Shown here in pieces: positions 26,228-34,432 of a stretch of DNA of 64,000 nt. Position 1 is the stretch's first letter. Each line of letters opens with the position of its first letter. The stretch spans positions 300,042 to 364,041 of the forward strand of contig NZ_JAHVXI010000003.1 in NCBI RefSeq assembly GCF_021032705.1, written 5' to 3'. Source of the DNA: Psychroserpens luteolus. Its GTDB lineage: Bacteria; Bacteroidota; Bacteroidia; Flavobacteriales; Flavobacteriaceae. The notes under the pieces were generated by a model. That model did not search any database, was not told the DNA's origin, and saw only the letters and a program-made list of their open reading frames with translations. Both the position numbers and the translations under genes were made by a program.

Positions 26228-26599
26228 CTATTCTTGTGGTTCTGCAGCTCTTTTATTTGCTGAAATTTTCTCAATCATATCTGGTACTTTTTCAAAAGCA
26301 GCGGCCAAACCATGTGCTTTACCAGCTTCTATAAATGAGATTTCGTCTTCTTTACTCACTAAGAAACCAATAGGCTCAATACCTACTCCTGCTCCTGCTC
26401 CCATACCTTCACCTCGCTTATTGCCTTTTCCTTCAACGCCTTCGCCTCCTCCTGAGCCAAATCCCATACCAACTTTAATGACTGGGACACATTTAAACTG
26501 TCCTAATTCAAATTGGTCACCAACTACTGTTTCAGTTTTGGCTTCAGACTTTATAAAGTCAGTAATTTTTCCTAATAATTCTTCAAAATGTAATTCCAT
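26228..26599 (-). CDS. GerW/YtfJ family protein
   Basis: A 123-residue protein of the GerW (YtfJ) family: N-terminal helix (FEELLGKITDFIKSEAKTETVVG), a strand with VIPVIKVGMGFG-like sequence (CVPVIKVGMGFGSGGGEG), a Gly-rich central segment and IEPIGFLV. In sporulating Firmicutes YtfJ is needed for germination; here the organism is not a spore former, so the role must differ. It follows a DUF2953-like gene by 12 bases, the same pairing as ytfI-ytfJ of Bacillus. Confidence 0.85.
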   Translation of the reverse strand: MELHFEELLGKITDFIKSEAKTETVVGDQFELGQFKCVPVIKVGMGFGSGGGEGVEGKGNKRGEGMGAGAGVGIEPIGFLVSKEDEISFIEAGKAHGLAAAFEKVPDMIEKISANKRAAEPQE

Positions 26600-26610
26600 G
26601 ATGTTAAGTT

Positions 26611-27117
26611 TTAAATGTTAATAAATGATCTTATCATACGAATTGGTCTATTCTCAACATAGAGTAACATTTTATTTCTTCCTTCAAAATTAACACCTAA
26701 ATGATGACCTCTATAAAAATTTAGAAATGCAAAAATTGGATATAATTTCGAATTCGAAATACAATCTCCAGTATCAATATCTAACTGAAACTGTTTGATC
26801 TTAAACGATTTTAATACTCTAATTACTTTTTTGAATGGGATACGTTTATCTCCTCTTTTTTTACTAATGTTCTTTTTAACCGCTTTAGTCTTTGACCGCT
26901 TTTTTTTCTGGAGTGGGTAAACAAAAAAATTAAAGAAGAACACCTTGAGATGAATTTTAAAAATTTCAGCTTCATCGGGCTCAATACTTGCCTTTAGTAA
27001 ACCTTTTATTTTTATAAAATATTGGTTGGTCGAAGTATCAATATAAAAGACAATCGGAACCAATAACAAATAAATGATTGTTAGTAAAAGTATGATCAAA
27101 AGTATGTAGAATACCAT
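26611..27117 (-). CDS. DUF2953 (YtfI)-like membrane-anchored protein
   Basis: A 168-residue protein with an N-terminal membrane anchor (ILLIILLLTIIYLLLVPIVFYI), a beta-rich soluble part (YFIKIKGLLKASIEPDEAEIFKIHLKVFFF), a Lys/Arg-rich linker and a second strand-rich segment (IKQFQLDIDTGD...GVNFEGRNKMLLYVENRP). This is the layout of DUF2953 proteins, which sit next to GerW-family genes in Bacillus; the assignment rests on that layout and the neighbour. Function unknown. First gene of the pair, with an operator-promoter 46 bases upstream. Confidence 0.65.
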   Translation of the reverse strand: MVFYILLIILLLTIIYLLLVPIVFYIDTSTNQYFIKIKGLLKASIEPDEAEIFKIHLKVFFFNFFVYPLQKKKRSKTKAVKKNISKKRGDKRIPFKKVIRVLKSFKIKQFQLDIDTGDCISNSKLYPIFAFLNFYRGHHLGVNFEGRNKMLLYVENRPIRMIRSFINI

Positions 27118-27131
27118 ATCTTGATTTTACT

Positions 27132-27175
27132 GTAAAGTACGATCAATTAAAGGTCTAACACAATGATATTAATCA
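27132..27175 (-). promoter_or_regulatory. Operator-promoter of the DUF2953/GerW pair
   Basis: Operator TGATATTAATCA (27164-27175), spacer 24 bp, TACTTTAC (27132-27139) at the -7 position; 14 bases later the ATG of the DUF2953-like gene. Confidence 0.6.
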
Positions 27176-27189
27176 GTTTAGAATAGCTA

Positions 27190-27588
27190 TTATCTATATT
27201 TTTTTCGTGGACTCCTAAGATACCAGCTTATAACAAAAAGCGATCCCAAGAGCGGTATTAGTGACGTTAATCCCAAAATAATCCACCAAAAATTAGGACC
27301 TCTGAAATTAAAAAAATAGACCAGCCATAAACCAGAAATGATAATTAATATACCGCCAAAAAGTTCTCTTTTACTGGCTACAAAAACCAATATAATGAGT
27401 ACAATCCAAGGCAATCCATTTGGGCTATTTCTTAAAACACCTTCAATTCCTCCTCCATAATCTGTAGAACCAGACAATATGGAAAAAGCCAGCAACAAAC
27501 TAGCAATTAGCAACAGGCAATAACGCGCTGTATACCTCAAAATTGTTGCTGTTTTATTTATGTTATTAGTACTCATGTTGGGTTTCAA
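27190..27588 (-). CDS. Unknown four-helix membrane protein
   Basis: A 132-residue protein with about four membrane segments (YCLLLIASLLLAFSILSG, LPWIVLIILVFVASKRELFGGILIIISGLWLVYFF, FWWIILGLTSLIPLLGSLFVISWYL). The pattern resembles small DUF-type membrane proteins of Flavobacteria; no family is assigned. It follows the pyridoxamine-oxidase-like gene by two bases and is the last gene of that operon. Confidence 0.7.
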   Translation of the reverse strand: MKPNMSTNNINKTATILRYTARYCLLLIASLLLAFSILSGSTDYGGGIEGVLRNSPNGLPWIVLIILVFVASKRELFGGILIIISGLWLVYFFNFRGPNFWWIILGLTSLIPLLGSLFVISWYLRSPRKKYR

Positions 27589-27590
27589 TT

Positions 27591-28052
27591 TTAATCTTTA
27601 TGTCTTCTCATTTTCCCCGTGATTTCATCAATCTTTATTAAAAAAATAATAGGAAAATCATCTTTATATATCTGACTAGAAAACTGACTTATAAAATCAA
27701 GTTTTCTGTGCTCTTTTCTAACAATTAAGTCTTTCACACCAAGTGAAAAATCATGTAAATGTGCTTTGGCTTCACTTCCAGATAATTCTTGGTAATGCCC
27801 ATGAACCAGGATAGAATCCCAAGTATTCACAGAATCTATTTCAGAAACTCCCATAGAAACAGCAGTATGCTTTCGCATAGCTTTTACTTTATGTCCTTCA
27901 GCAGAGTATCCTATTATAGCATTGCTATTTTTATCATAGAAATAGGTTATTGGTGCGATAAAAGGTTTACCATTATAGATATATGCCAAATGACCTATGT
28001 AGTTATTGGCCAAAATACGAATACACTCATTGTCGTTTAGATGTCTTATCAT
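27591..28052 (-). CDS. Pyridoxamine 5'-phosphate oxidase-like flavin/heme-binding protein
   Basis: A 153-residue split-barrel protein of the PPOX superfamily: LANNYIGHLAYIYNGKPFIAPITYFYD, then GYSAEGHKVKAMRKHTAVSMGV and WDSILVHGHYQELSG. Such stand-alone proteins bind FMN, F420 or heme and act as reductases or sensors; similar ones occur in hypoxia and stress regulons. Lies in an operon of three genes under an FNR-like operator. Confidence 0.85.
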   Translation of the reverse strand: MIRHLNDNECIRILANNYIGHLAYIYNGKPFIAPITYFYDKNSNAIIGYSAEGHKVKAMRKHTAVSMGVSEIDSVNTWDSILVHGHYQELSGSEAKAHLHDFSLGVKDLIVRKEHRKLDFISQFSSQIYKDDFPIIFLIKIDEITGKMRRHKD

Positions 28053-28064
28053 GATTTAAAGTTT

Positions 28065-28577
28065 TTAATGACTCTTAAGTATTATTTCTAATTTACTAAG
28101 CGCTTGTTTAACCATAACCAGACTATTTTCTGGCTTTGATTCGCCAGTAATAGCATCGACATCATCCATTTTACGAGATCCTTCTCCAGATGTTGTAATA
28201 ACTACTATTCTTTCACTGTATGGTTTAGTTCGCTCTACAAAAGTTTCGATTGACTTAGGTGGTTTCCAGTTTTCCCATGTATGTATAAGTACTAAGGCAC
28301 TATAGCTTGTTGGCTCAATAGCTTTCAACTCGGAAATATCTACTACTTTGATATATATAGAATCCTCTTTAAAGTGATCAATTATAGTCGTAGTGAGTTT
28401 GCCTTTAAATTCACTTCCTTGGGTGGCAATAAGTAGTTTCTGACTGTATTCAGGAGAATTTACTTCGAAACTCTCTGCTACATCCATAGCATACGTTTGT
28501 TGATACCAAATTGAAATTAAAAATAACAACCCAATTATAGTTCCTACTAGAACCAGTATCTTTTTAGTTCGAGACAT
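28065..28577 (-). CDS. Membrane-anchored flavodoxin-like protein
   Basis: A 170-residue protein with one N-terminal membrane anchor (ILVLVGTIIGLLFLISIWY) and a periplasmic domain with alternating strands and helices (LLIATQGSEFKGKLTTTIIDHF, YSALVLIHTWENWKPPKSIETFV, RIVVITTSGEG) like a flavodoxin fold. The TQGSEFKGKL segment stands where flavodoxins bind phosphate of FMN, but cofactor binding is not certain. First gene of an operon with the PPOX protein and a membrane protein. Confidence 0.68.
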   Translation of the reverse strand: MSRTKKILVLVGTIIGLLFLISIWYQQTYAMDVAESFEVNSPEYSQKLLIATQGSEFKGKLTTTIIDHFKEDSIYIKVVDISELKAIEPTSYSALVLIHTWENWKPPKSIETFVERTKPYSERIVVITTSGEGSRKMDDVDAITGESKPENSLVMVKQALSKLEIILKSH

Positions 28578-28599
28578 AGATATAAGTATTTACTGAGGA

Positions 28600-28642
28600 T
28601 TAAATTACTCCATTCAGCATTGTTTTACTATGATAAAAATCA
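28600..28642 (-). promoter_or_regulatory. Operator-promoter of the flavodoxin-like/PPOX operon
   Basis: Operator TGATAAAAATCA (28631-28642), 23-bp spacer, TAATTTAA (28600-28607) at the -7 position; leader of about 22 bases after the -7 box. Confidence 0.6.
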
Positions 28643-28682
28643 GTTGATGAGAATTAGAAAACACCTCAAATGCCAAATGGGT

Positions 28683-29306
28683 TTACAAGTTGGTTTTCTT
28701 TAAGCGTCGCTTATCTCTGTAAGCCCAATAAATTCCTTTAACATCAGATGCCCAATGCGGATACATAAAAATAAGTGTAATCTCTTCAAAGGTTTCTAGC
28801 AACCCTATACCTATCATGATATAAAAAAGGATATAATTTGAATCAAAGAACAGTGCATATAAAATAAATGCACTTTGCATGACCGCTGAAAGCTTTGCCA
28901 AATAGGTATGAAAAGCTGTGGCTTTACCATATTTAAAATACGCAATCAACATTTGTATGATATATGGGACGAAGGCAATAGCGATTATTAAAACATTCTT
29001 TATAATGAATTCTTTCTCAAAATAAAATAAGGCAATCAACCCAACGATTAGCGTAATTTGATCGCCAAATGAATCTAATTGTGATCCTCTAGGGCTCGTA
29101 ATCTTAAGCTTCCTGGCTAGGAATCCGTCAATAGCATCTGTTACATAACTAACGGCTAATAAAATCGCACATATTAACTGTTGATCAAACCAAATAAAGC
29201 CTAATATGAAAGGTGCTGCTGCGATTCTATAAAATGAAAACCAATCGGCAATATTATAATTTTTAAATGTTAGCATAGTAACGTATTGAGGATAATCTAA
29301 CTTCAA
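28683..29306 (-). CDS. CDP-alcohol phosphatidyltransferase family protein
   Basis: A 207-residue integral membrane enzyme. The signature D-x2-D-G-x2-A-R-x8-G-x3-D-x3-D is complete in TDAIDGFLARKLKITSPRGSQLDSFGD. It joins a CDP-alcohol (CDP-diacylglycerol) to an alcohol such as glycerol-phosphate, serine or inositol to make a phospholipid head group; the acceptor cannot be told. About six membrane segments. The shared operator at 29372-29383 lies 65 bases upstream in reverse orientation, but no good -7 box was found for this direction. Confidence 0.85.
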   Translation of the reverse strand: MKLDYPQYVTMLTFKNYNIADWFSFYRIAAAPFILGFIWFDQQLICAILLAVSYVTDAIDGFLARKLKITSPRGSQLDSFGDQITLIVGLIALFYFEKEFIIKNVLIIAIAFVPYIIQMLIAYFKYGKATAFHTYLAKLSAVMQSAFILYALFFDSNYILFYIMIGIGLLETFEEITLIFMYPHWASDVKGIYWAYRDKRRLKKTNL

Positions 29307-29371
29307 AAAGTAGTATCATTGTTAATGACACTTTAGAGTTGAAAAGTAATTGAAAATTAAAAATTTAGAAA

Positions 29372-29414
29372 TGACATTGATCATTTTACATACGACTCTT
29401 ATCATTTAATTTTA
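29372..29414 (+). promoter_or_regulatory. Operator-promoter of the 50-residue membrane protein gene
   Basis: Operator TGACATTGATCA (29372-29383), 23-bp spacer, -7 box TAATTTTA (29407-29414), 23 bases before the ATG at 29438. Confidence 0.65.
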
Positions 29415-29437
29415 AAGCAATCATAAAATCTACACCA

Positions 29438-29590
29438 ATGAAAAAACAAAATATTTGGGTTATTTTTCTCACCTTAGGATTAATTTGGATTATTGTTGGA
29501 CTTGGTATATATCCAAATACCGGAGTTTGGCCACTAGGTGTCATTTTTTTAATTGTTGGCATGTTACTAAAAATTGGCACTGTAAAATAA
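29438..29590 (+). CDS. Small two-helix membrane protein (50 residues)
   Basis: A 50-residue protein with two hydrophobic segments (VIFLTLGLIWIIVGLGIY and PLGVIFLIVGMLLKIG) joined by PNTGVW. The frame starts at ATG 29438 with a clear upstream regulon promoter and ends five bases before the convergent ABC ATPase gene. This short gene is easily missed by length cut-offs; promoter and clean membrane topology support it. The family is not recognised; similar short proteins of two helices are common membrane-stress genes in Bacteroidota. Confidence 0.72.
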   Translation: MKKQNIWVIFLTLGLIWIIVGLGIYPNTGVWPLGVIFLIVGMLLKIGTVK

Positions 29591-29594
29591 TACT

Positions 29595-30269
29595 CTAGCT
29601 AATAATTTTGCCGTCACCCATTTGAATGATTCTATCTGTTTTATTGGCAAAATCTTCGTCATGGGTCACCACGAGAAGCGATAAACCTTGCTCCTCACTC
29701 AACTGTTTAAAAATATTAAATACATTTTCAGAATTATAGCTGTCTAGGTTTCCTGTAGGTTCATCTCCCATGATAATCGATGGGTTGTTTATAAGCGCTC
29801 TCGCAATAGCAACGCGCTGTTTTTCTCCACCAGAAACACGAGATGCTCGTTTTTTTGCCAAATGATCTATATTTAGAATCTTTAGTTTATTCATGGCATC
29901 ATGCTCTATTTCCTGTAGCGTTTTTTCTCCCAATTTTTTAGCAGGCAGCATCACATTTTCCAATACTGAAAATTCAGATAGTAAATAATGAAACTGAAAT
30001 ACAAAACCTATATGCTTGTTGCGTAAATATGATAGGTACTCTCTTGTTTCATTGGTTACCAATTTCTGATTTAAAAACAGTTCGCCCTCATAATCAGTAT
30101 CCATGGTAGAAAGAATATAGAGCAATGTAGATTTTCCGCAACCAGACTTACCCATAATTGAAGTAAACTCACCTTGCCTTATTTGAAAATTGATATCCTT
30201 TAGCACATGAAATAATACCGGCTTCTTGAAGTATTTGTTGATATGTTTTGCTTCTAATACGACACTCAT
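29595..30269 (-). CDS. ABC transporter ATP-binding protein (LolD/MacB-type)
   Basis: A 224-residue ABC ATPase with Walker A (GKSGCGKS), Q-loop (FVFQFHYLLSEFSVLENV), signature (RVSGGEKQRVAIARAL) and Walker B (IIMGDEPTGNLD). The FQFHYLL and NPSIIMGDEPTGNLDS motifs are typical of the LolD/MacB class, which drives export or mechanotransmission rather than import. The frame opens further upstream at 30377, but that part would overlap the permease gene by 107 bases; the ATG at 30269, one base after the permease stop, is preferred. Confidence 0.9.
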   Translation of the reverse strand: MSVVLEAKHINKYFKKPVLFHVLKDINFQIRQGEFTSIMGKSGCGKSTLLYILSTMDTDYEGELFLNQKLVTNETREYLSYLRNKHIGFVFQFHYLLSEFSVLENVMLPAKKLGEKTLQEIEHDAMNKLKILNIDHLAKKRASRVSGGEKQRVAIARALINNPSIIMGDEPTGNLDSYNSENVFNIFKQLSEEQGLSLLVVTHDEDFANKTDRIIQMGDGKIIS

Positions 30270-30270
30270 C

Positions 30271-31533
30271 TTATTGGCCTCTAATAATTCTAACTGGATC
30301 AATCTTCTTTGCTTTTTTTGAAGGCAAATAACCTGCAAGAAATGTTGAAAGCATGGCAAATGAAAAACCGATAACAAAAAATAATGGATTCATATTTATA
30401 GGATAGGTCGCCACTGTTGGTAATGCTTCTGTTTGAAATGGAATTGTACCAATCAAACTCGCCAATCCAAAACCTATAAGCAAACCTAATACACCTCCAA
30501 CAAAACCAATAATCATTGCTTGACTCATAAAAATAAGTTGAACATCTTTACCCGAAAATCCTGTGGCTTTTAATATGGCAATATCATTCATCTTTTCATA
30601 AATAAGCATATTTAATATGTTATAAATACCAAATCCTGCAACTATCAACAGTGTTACAGACACTGCATATGTGATAAGGTTTCGTATAGTCGTTCCTGTT
30701 TCAAATTGAGCGTTGGCAGTCTTGATATCTATGGCTTTGAGTTTAAACTGTTGCTCTATTTTTTTTGAGAGTGGAATCGCTTGATCAATATCATACAATT
30801 TGACATTGATATCTGTAATGTAGTTTTTAGCTTCACCTAAAACACGCTGTACTGTTTTTATATTTGTAAAGCTTTGAATAGCATCAAGATCTGCAATACC
30901 ACTTTGGTAGAAGCCGACAATTTTTAAAGAAAAAATACCGCCATTAATCGGACTAATCTGAATACGATCTCCAACGTTTAATGACATCTTTTTGGCAATA
31001 CCTATGCCAAGTAAAATGCCATTATCTGAATTGTGCAAAGCTTCAGCCGAACCTTCAACTATATAATCTTCCATATTAAAAAGCCTCGCTTCATCAATAG
31101 GATTTATACCTGTGAGGTTTCCGCCTATCTCAATGGATCCTGCGATATAAAAAATTTGTGTTTTTATCTGTGGAAGAGCGCCTCGAACATTTACATCCTT
31201 TTCCAAATAACTAATAATTGGTAACGCATTATGTATTTTTTTCTGACTTAATTTTGGCTTGATTGAATGCACTACATTAAAACTACTCTTAACATCGTCA
31301 TAAAGTGAAATCGGCTGCTTTTTAGAAGGTTCTATTTCATTATAGATGTGAACATGTGGCGTTTGATTTAAGATCAAATCATCCAACATCATATTTAGTC
31401 CTGTCATAAAACAAACCAATGTGATATAAGAACCAATACCAAAGGTCACGCCTAGAGCTGCCGTTGATGTTTGCTTAATTTTGGTAAGCAAATGTGTTTT
31501 AGCAATGTTTAGTATGACCTTCCAGTTAATCAT
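30271..31533 (-). CDS. ABC transporter permease (FtsX/MacB_PCD type)
   Basis: A 420-residue permease: first membrane helix (residues 20-45), a large periplasmic domain (MacB_PCD like, 50-280) and three C-terminal helices with the FtsX-family pattern (AVSVTLLIVAGFGIYNILNMLIYEKMNDIAILKATGFSGKDV). It pairs with the ATPase that follows and with a HlyD-like adaptor that precedes it (stop and start share one base). Together they look like a tripartite exporter or lipoprotein-releasing device; an outer-membrane channel gene is not adjacent. Confidence 0.88.
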   Translation of the reverse strand: MINWKVILNIAKTHLLTKIKQTSTAALGVTFGIGSYITLVCFMTGLNMMLDDLILNQTPHVHIYNEIEPSKKQPISLYDDVKSSFNVVHSIKPKLSQKKIHNALPIISYLEKDVNVRGALPQIKTQIFYIAGSIEIGGNLTGINPIDEARLFNMEDYIVEGSAEALHNSDNGILLGIGIAKKMSLNVGDRIQISPINGGIFSLKIVGFYQSGIADLDAIQSFTNIKTVQRVLGEAKNYITDINVKLYDIDQAIPLSKKIEQQFKLKAIDIKTANAQFETGTTIRNLITYAVSVTLLIVAGFGIYNILNMLIYEKMNDIAILKATGFSGKDVQLIFMSQAMIIGFVGGVLGLLIGFGLASLIGTIPFQTEALPTVATYPINMNPLFFVIGFSFAMLSTFLAGYLPSKKAKKIDPVRIIRGQ

Positions 31534-32612
31534 TAGTCTGGTTTATAAATGAATGTATCTTTACTCAGTCCAGAAAGTACTTCTACATACTCCATGTTTT
31601 CTAAGCCTATTGTAATGGTCACCAAACCATTTTCTGTTTTTACTTTATTGTTATCAATCAAATAGGCCTTTGGTATAGTAAGTACCTGATCTTTTCGCCC
31701 TATTACAATATTAGCTTCTCCAGACAATCCTGGATACAAAACTTTAGGAGCCTCAATAAATTGAGCTTCAACGATAAAGGTTTGATTGCGTTCATCTTTC
31801 TTAGGGTAAATCTTTGTGATTTCTCCATTAAATATGTTGCCATTATAGGCATCTAGACTAATTAAAACGTCCTGACCTTTGTGTATGGATACAATATCAA
31901 CTTCATCTACCAATAATTCAATTATGAATCTTTTGGCACTTCCTATGCTTGCGATTGGTTCCATGCTTGTAACAATTTCACCAGGTTCTTTATAAATAGC
32001 ATAGATTTTACCATTTATTTTACTTTCAACAGTAAAATCCTTTGAAGCTATAGATGCTGTTTGATAGTTGTTTTCTGCTTGATTTACAGCAGTTTTAAGT
32101 TCGTTTTTAGTCCTATTATATTTGCTTTGTAGAAGTCGTAATTGATTAGACGCTAATTCATAGTTAAGTTTTTTAGAATCGTATTGGTTTTTAGATCCTA
32201 TGTTTTGACTCCACAGGTTTTTTTGTCTAAAATAATTAATAGAATCATTTACACGTTTGAGTTTGGCGGCCTCAATTTCATCCTGAATACCGCTTAAAAT
32301 AGCTGCTCTACCGTTGTAATTCTCTCTAGCTAGATCTAAGGCCAACTTGGCATTTTGGGTATTTAATTTAGGTGTGCTATTTATGATTTGAAATAAAGGG
32401 TCATTTTTGAAAACTAAATCACCTTCTTCGACTAGATTAGCATCTAACAGTCCTGATACAATTGCATATACTTGATAAAGACTATCTGGCTGAATGGTTA
32501 CTGAAGAATACACAGACTCCGTTAGTGATTTTTCTTCAGGTAGAATTTTTTCTTGTGTATTAGAACAAGAAAAAAAGATAAATAAAACACATATGTAACT
32601 CCATTTTTTCAT
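31533..32612 (-). CDS. HlyD/MacA-type periplasmic adaptor lipoprotein
   Basis: A 359-residue lipoprotein (lipobox FFSCS). The chain has the usual biotinyl-lipoyl-like halves (SGLLDANLVEEGDLVFKNDPLF and SKINGKIYAIYKEPGEIVTSMEPIASIG) separated by a long coiled coil (about 75-190), and a beta-barrel domain near the end (VLTIPKAYLI). It bridges the ABC permease to an outer-membrane partner. Overlaps the permease start by one base; follows the site-2 protease gene by two bases. Confidence 0.88.
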   Translation of the reverse strand: MKKWSYICVLFIFFSCSNTQEKILPEEKSLTESVYSSVTIQPDSLYQVYAIVSGLLDANLVEEGDLVFKNDPLFQIINSTPKLNTQNAKLALDLARENYNGRAAILSGIQDEIEAAKLKRVNDSINYFRQKNLWSQNIGSKNQYDSKKLNYELASNQLRLLQSKYNRTKNELKTAVNQAENNYQTASIASKDFTVESKINGKIYAIYKEPGEIVTSMEPIASIGSAKRFIIELLVDEVDIVSIHKGQDVLISLDAYNGNIFNGEITKIYPKKDERNQTFIVEAQFIEAPKVLYPGLSGEANIVIGRKDQVLTIPKAYLIDNNKVKTENGLVTITIGLENMEYVEVLSGLSKDTFIYKPD

Positions 32613-32614
32613 AA

Positions 32615-33700
32615 CTAATACACTAATTTAGATTGTAATAATATATATTCATTAAGGTTAACGGCATCGATAGCACCAACTAAGCGACCATTTTTAACCA
32701 CTGGAAGGAAACGTTGTTTCTCTGTGTAAATAAGATGATATATTTGTTTAAGGCTATCAGTATTTTCAACAGTTTTAAAGGATGTATCCATAACCGATTC
32801 TACCAAAATGGTCTTATTGGAGTTTTCTACGATGTCCTTATGATACAATATGCCTTTCACAGTGTCTCCATCAACTACAACAAAGTTATTTTCAGTTCCA
32901 GAAATTATTTTATTAACCACAAGATCTATTGAATCTTTAGGATTGAATAGTGTTATATTGATCATCATTGCTTCCTCAACAGTATGACCTTTAATTAAAT
33001 CTAAGTGTTGTACCATTCGGTTTTCACCATAGGCTCCCAAAAAAATAAACAAGGCAATAAAAACAAGAAATGGATTATATAATAGTCCGACCAATAAAAA
33101 AACACCTGCAATAAATTGTCCTATGGTAGCAGCTATTTGAGTGGCTTTAACACGATCCATTTTTAGAGCCAATATTGCTCTTAAAATACGACCTCCATCC
33201 ATAGGAAATGCTGGAATACTATTAAACAAAATCAAACCTACGTTTACGATAAATAAATAGAAAAGAAAATTTTGTAACGTGAAGCTCATTAAGGCCTCAA
33301 AGGTTTCTGTAAAGTTGAAATGTATATAGTCTTTAACTGGAATTATAAAATACAGTATCAATGCTATTACCACATTTACTGAAGGGCCAGCAATCACAAC
33401 TAGAAATTCTTGCTTTGGAGATTCTGGAATCTTGTCTAAACTTGCCATTCCTCCAATTGGAAGTAATGTTATCTTTTTAGTACTAATTCCAAAACGTTTC
33501 GCGGTTAACGCGTGACCTAACTCGTGTAACACAACACATATAAAAACTGCTATTATAAAAGCAATATTGAACAAAACACTTTGGGTGTTCCCTCCTCTTT
33601 TTAATTCATCAAAAACTATCCAAGCAATTAAAAAGAAAAATGTCCAATGAATTTTAATTTTAATTCCAAAAATGCTTCCCAAATTTAAGTTCGCATTCAT
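32615..33700 (-). CDS. Site-2 protease (M50) with CBS domains
   Basis: A 361-residue membrane zinc protease. Catalytic HELGH motif at 59-63 (VVLHELGHALTAKRFG) and the second motif SIPAFPMDGGRIL with Asp168. Six or so membrane helices in residues 15-225, then two CBS-type regions (about 238-290 and 300-355), which usually bind adenine nucleotides. The same fusion occurs in Mycobacterium Rv2625c of the DosR regulon. It probably cleaves a membrane-bound regulator or protein in response to energy state. Part of the operon 34333-29595. Confidence 0.88.
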   Translation of the reverse strand: MNANLNLGSIFGIKIKIHWTFFFLIAWIVFDELKRGGNTQSVLFNIAFIIAVFICVVLHELGHALTAKRFGISTKKITLLPIGGMASLDKIPESPKQEFLVVIAGPSVNVVIALILYFIIPVKDYIHFNFTETFEALMSFTLQNFLFYLFIVNVGLILFNSIPAFPMDGGRILRAILALKMDRVKATQIAATIGQFIAGVFLLVGLLYNPFLVFIALFIFLGAYGENRMVQHLDLIKGHTVEEAMMINITLFNPKDSIDLVVNKIISGTENNFVVVDGDTVKGILYHKDIVENSNKTILVESVMDTSFKTVENTDSLKQIYHLIYTEKQRFLPVVKNGRLVGAIDAVNLNEYILLQSKLVY

Positions 33701-33724
33701 TTTTCACCAATAGTTTTAGTATTA

Positions 33725-34333
33725 CTAATTGCTTGTGATAATGGTCCATTTGTTCTTTTTCTTTACGGCATAAAGCTCATCAGCTATTCGTTTGGTAGTG
33801 ATTGGAGGCGGTTTTTTTAAGAATTTTTTGTCCAAAACAACATTAACTGGTTTTTTAGTAAGGTATGTTTTAACCACTCCGTCTACATCTATGATAACTT
33901 CATAATATTTATAATACACCACATTTTTACCCAACGCCACATTTCGCCCAACTGTTTCAGTAATGAGTTTTAAAACAATGGCCTGACCATTATAAAAATT
34001 AATAGCATTTAAATATTGTGGCTCGACTATGGTGTTTCCCGAAGTATCGATATAACCAAAATAAGAAATACCATCTTTTACAGTCTTAATCAAACATCTT
34101 TTTTCTGTAAATATGGGATAGCTCCCTTTTTTATTGGTTGTTGCAACCAAATCAGTTCTAAAATCGACAACAATAGTCCCTTTTTCATTAATAAATGCCC
34201 ACTTACCATCTTTCTCTATAGCTGCAAAGCCTTCATGAAATGGTGAAATATAATTAAGGTTGTCTATTGCTTGTGTGAATCCAGAAAATGGTATCGCTAT
34301 TACGATTAAAAAGAAGAGTGTGAACGTTTTCAT
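33725..34333 (-). CDS. WG-repeat secreted protein
   Basis: A 202-residue exported protein (signal peptide LFFLIVIAIPFSGFTQA). It carries WG (KWG) repeats: FHEGFAAIEKDGKWAFINEKGTIVV, then YFGYIDTSGNTIVEPQYLNAINFYNGQAIV, then NKWTIITSN. Such repeats form small beta-meander units of unknown function. It is the first gene of the protease/HlyD/ABC operon, with an operator-promoter 58 bases upstream. Confidence 0.78.
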   Translation of the reverse strand: MKTFTLFFLIVIAIPFSGFTQAIDNLNYISPFHEGFAAIEKDGKWAFINEKGTIVVDFRTDLVATTNKKGSYPIFTEKRCLIKTVKDGISYFGYIDTSGNTIVEPQYLNAINFYNGQAIVLKLITETVGRNVALGKNVVYYKYYEVIIDVDGVVKTYLTKKPVNVVLDKKFLKKPPPITTKRIADELYAVKKKNKWTIITSN

Positions 34334-34362
34334 GATGTCAACATTTTTAAATTAGTACTGCA

Positions 34363-34403
34363 AAATTAGCATGGAACACATTGCTATAAAATGATATTGG
34401 TCA
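34363..34403 (-). promoter_or_regulatory. Operator-promoter of the WG/protease/ABC operon
   Basis: Operator TGATATTGGTCA (34392-34403), 21-bp spacer, perfect -7 box TAATTTTG (34363-34370). The spacer is two bases shorter than in the other members and the operator has one imperfect half. Confidence 0.55.
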
Positions 34404-34432
34404 GACTCATACAATTGTGTAGTAGATGTCAA

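Noticed and set aside
29307..29335. TCATTGTTAATGA-like palindrome upstream of the CDP-alcohol phosphatidyltransferase gene
   Set aside because: The half-sites are in the opposite order (TCA...TGA) and no -7 box stands at the common distance.
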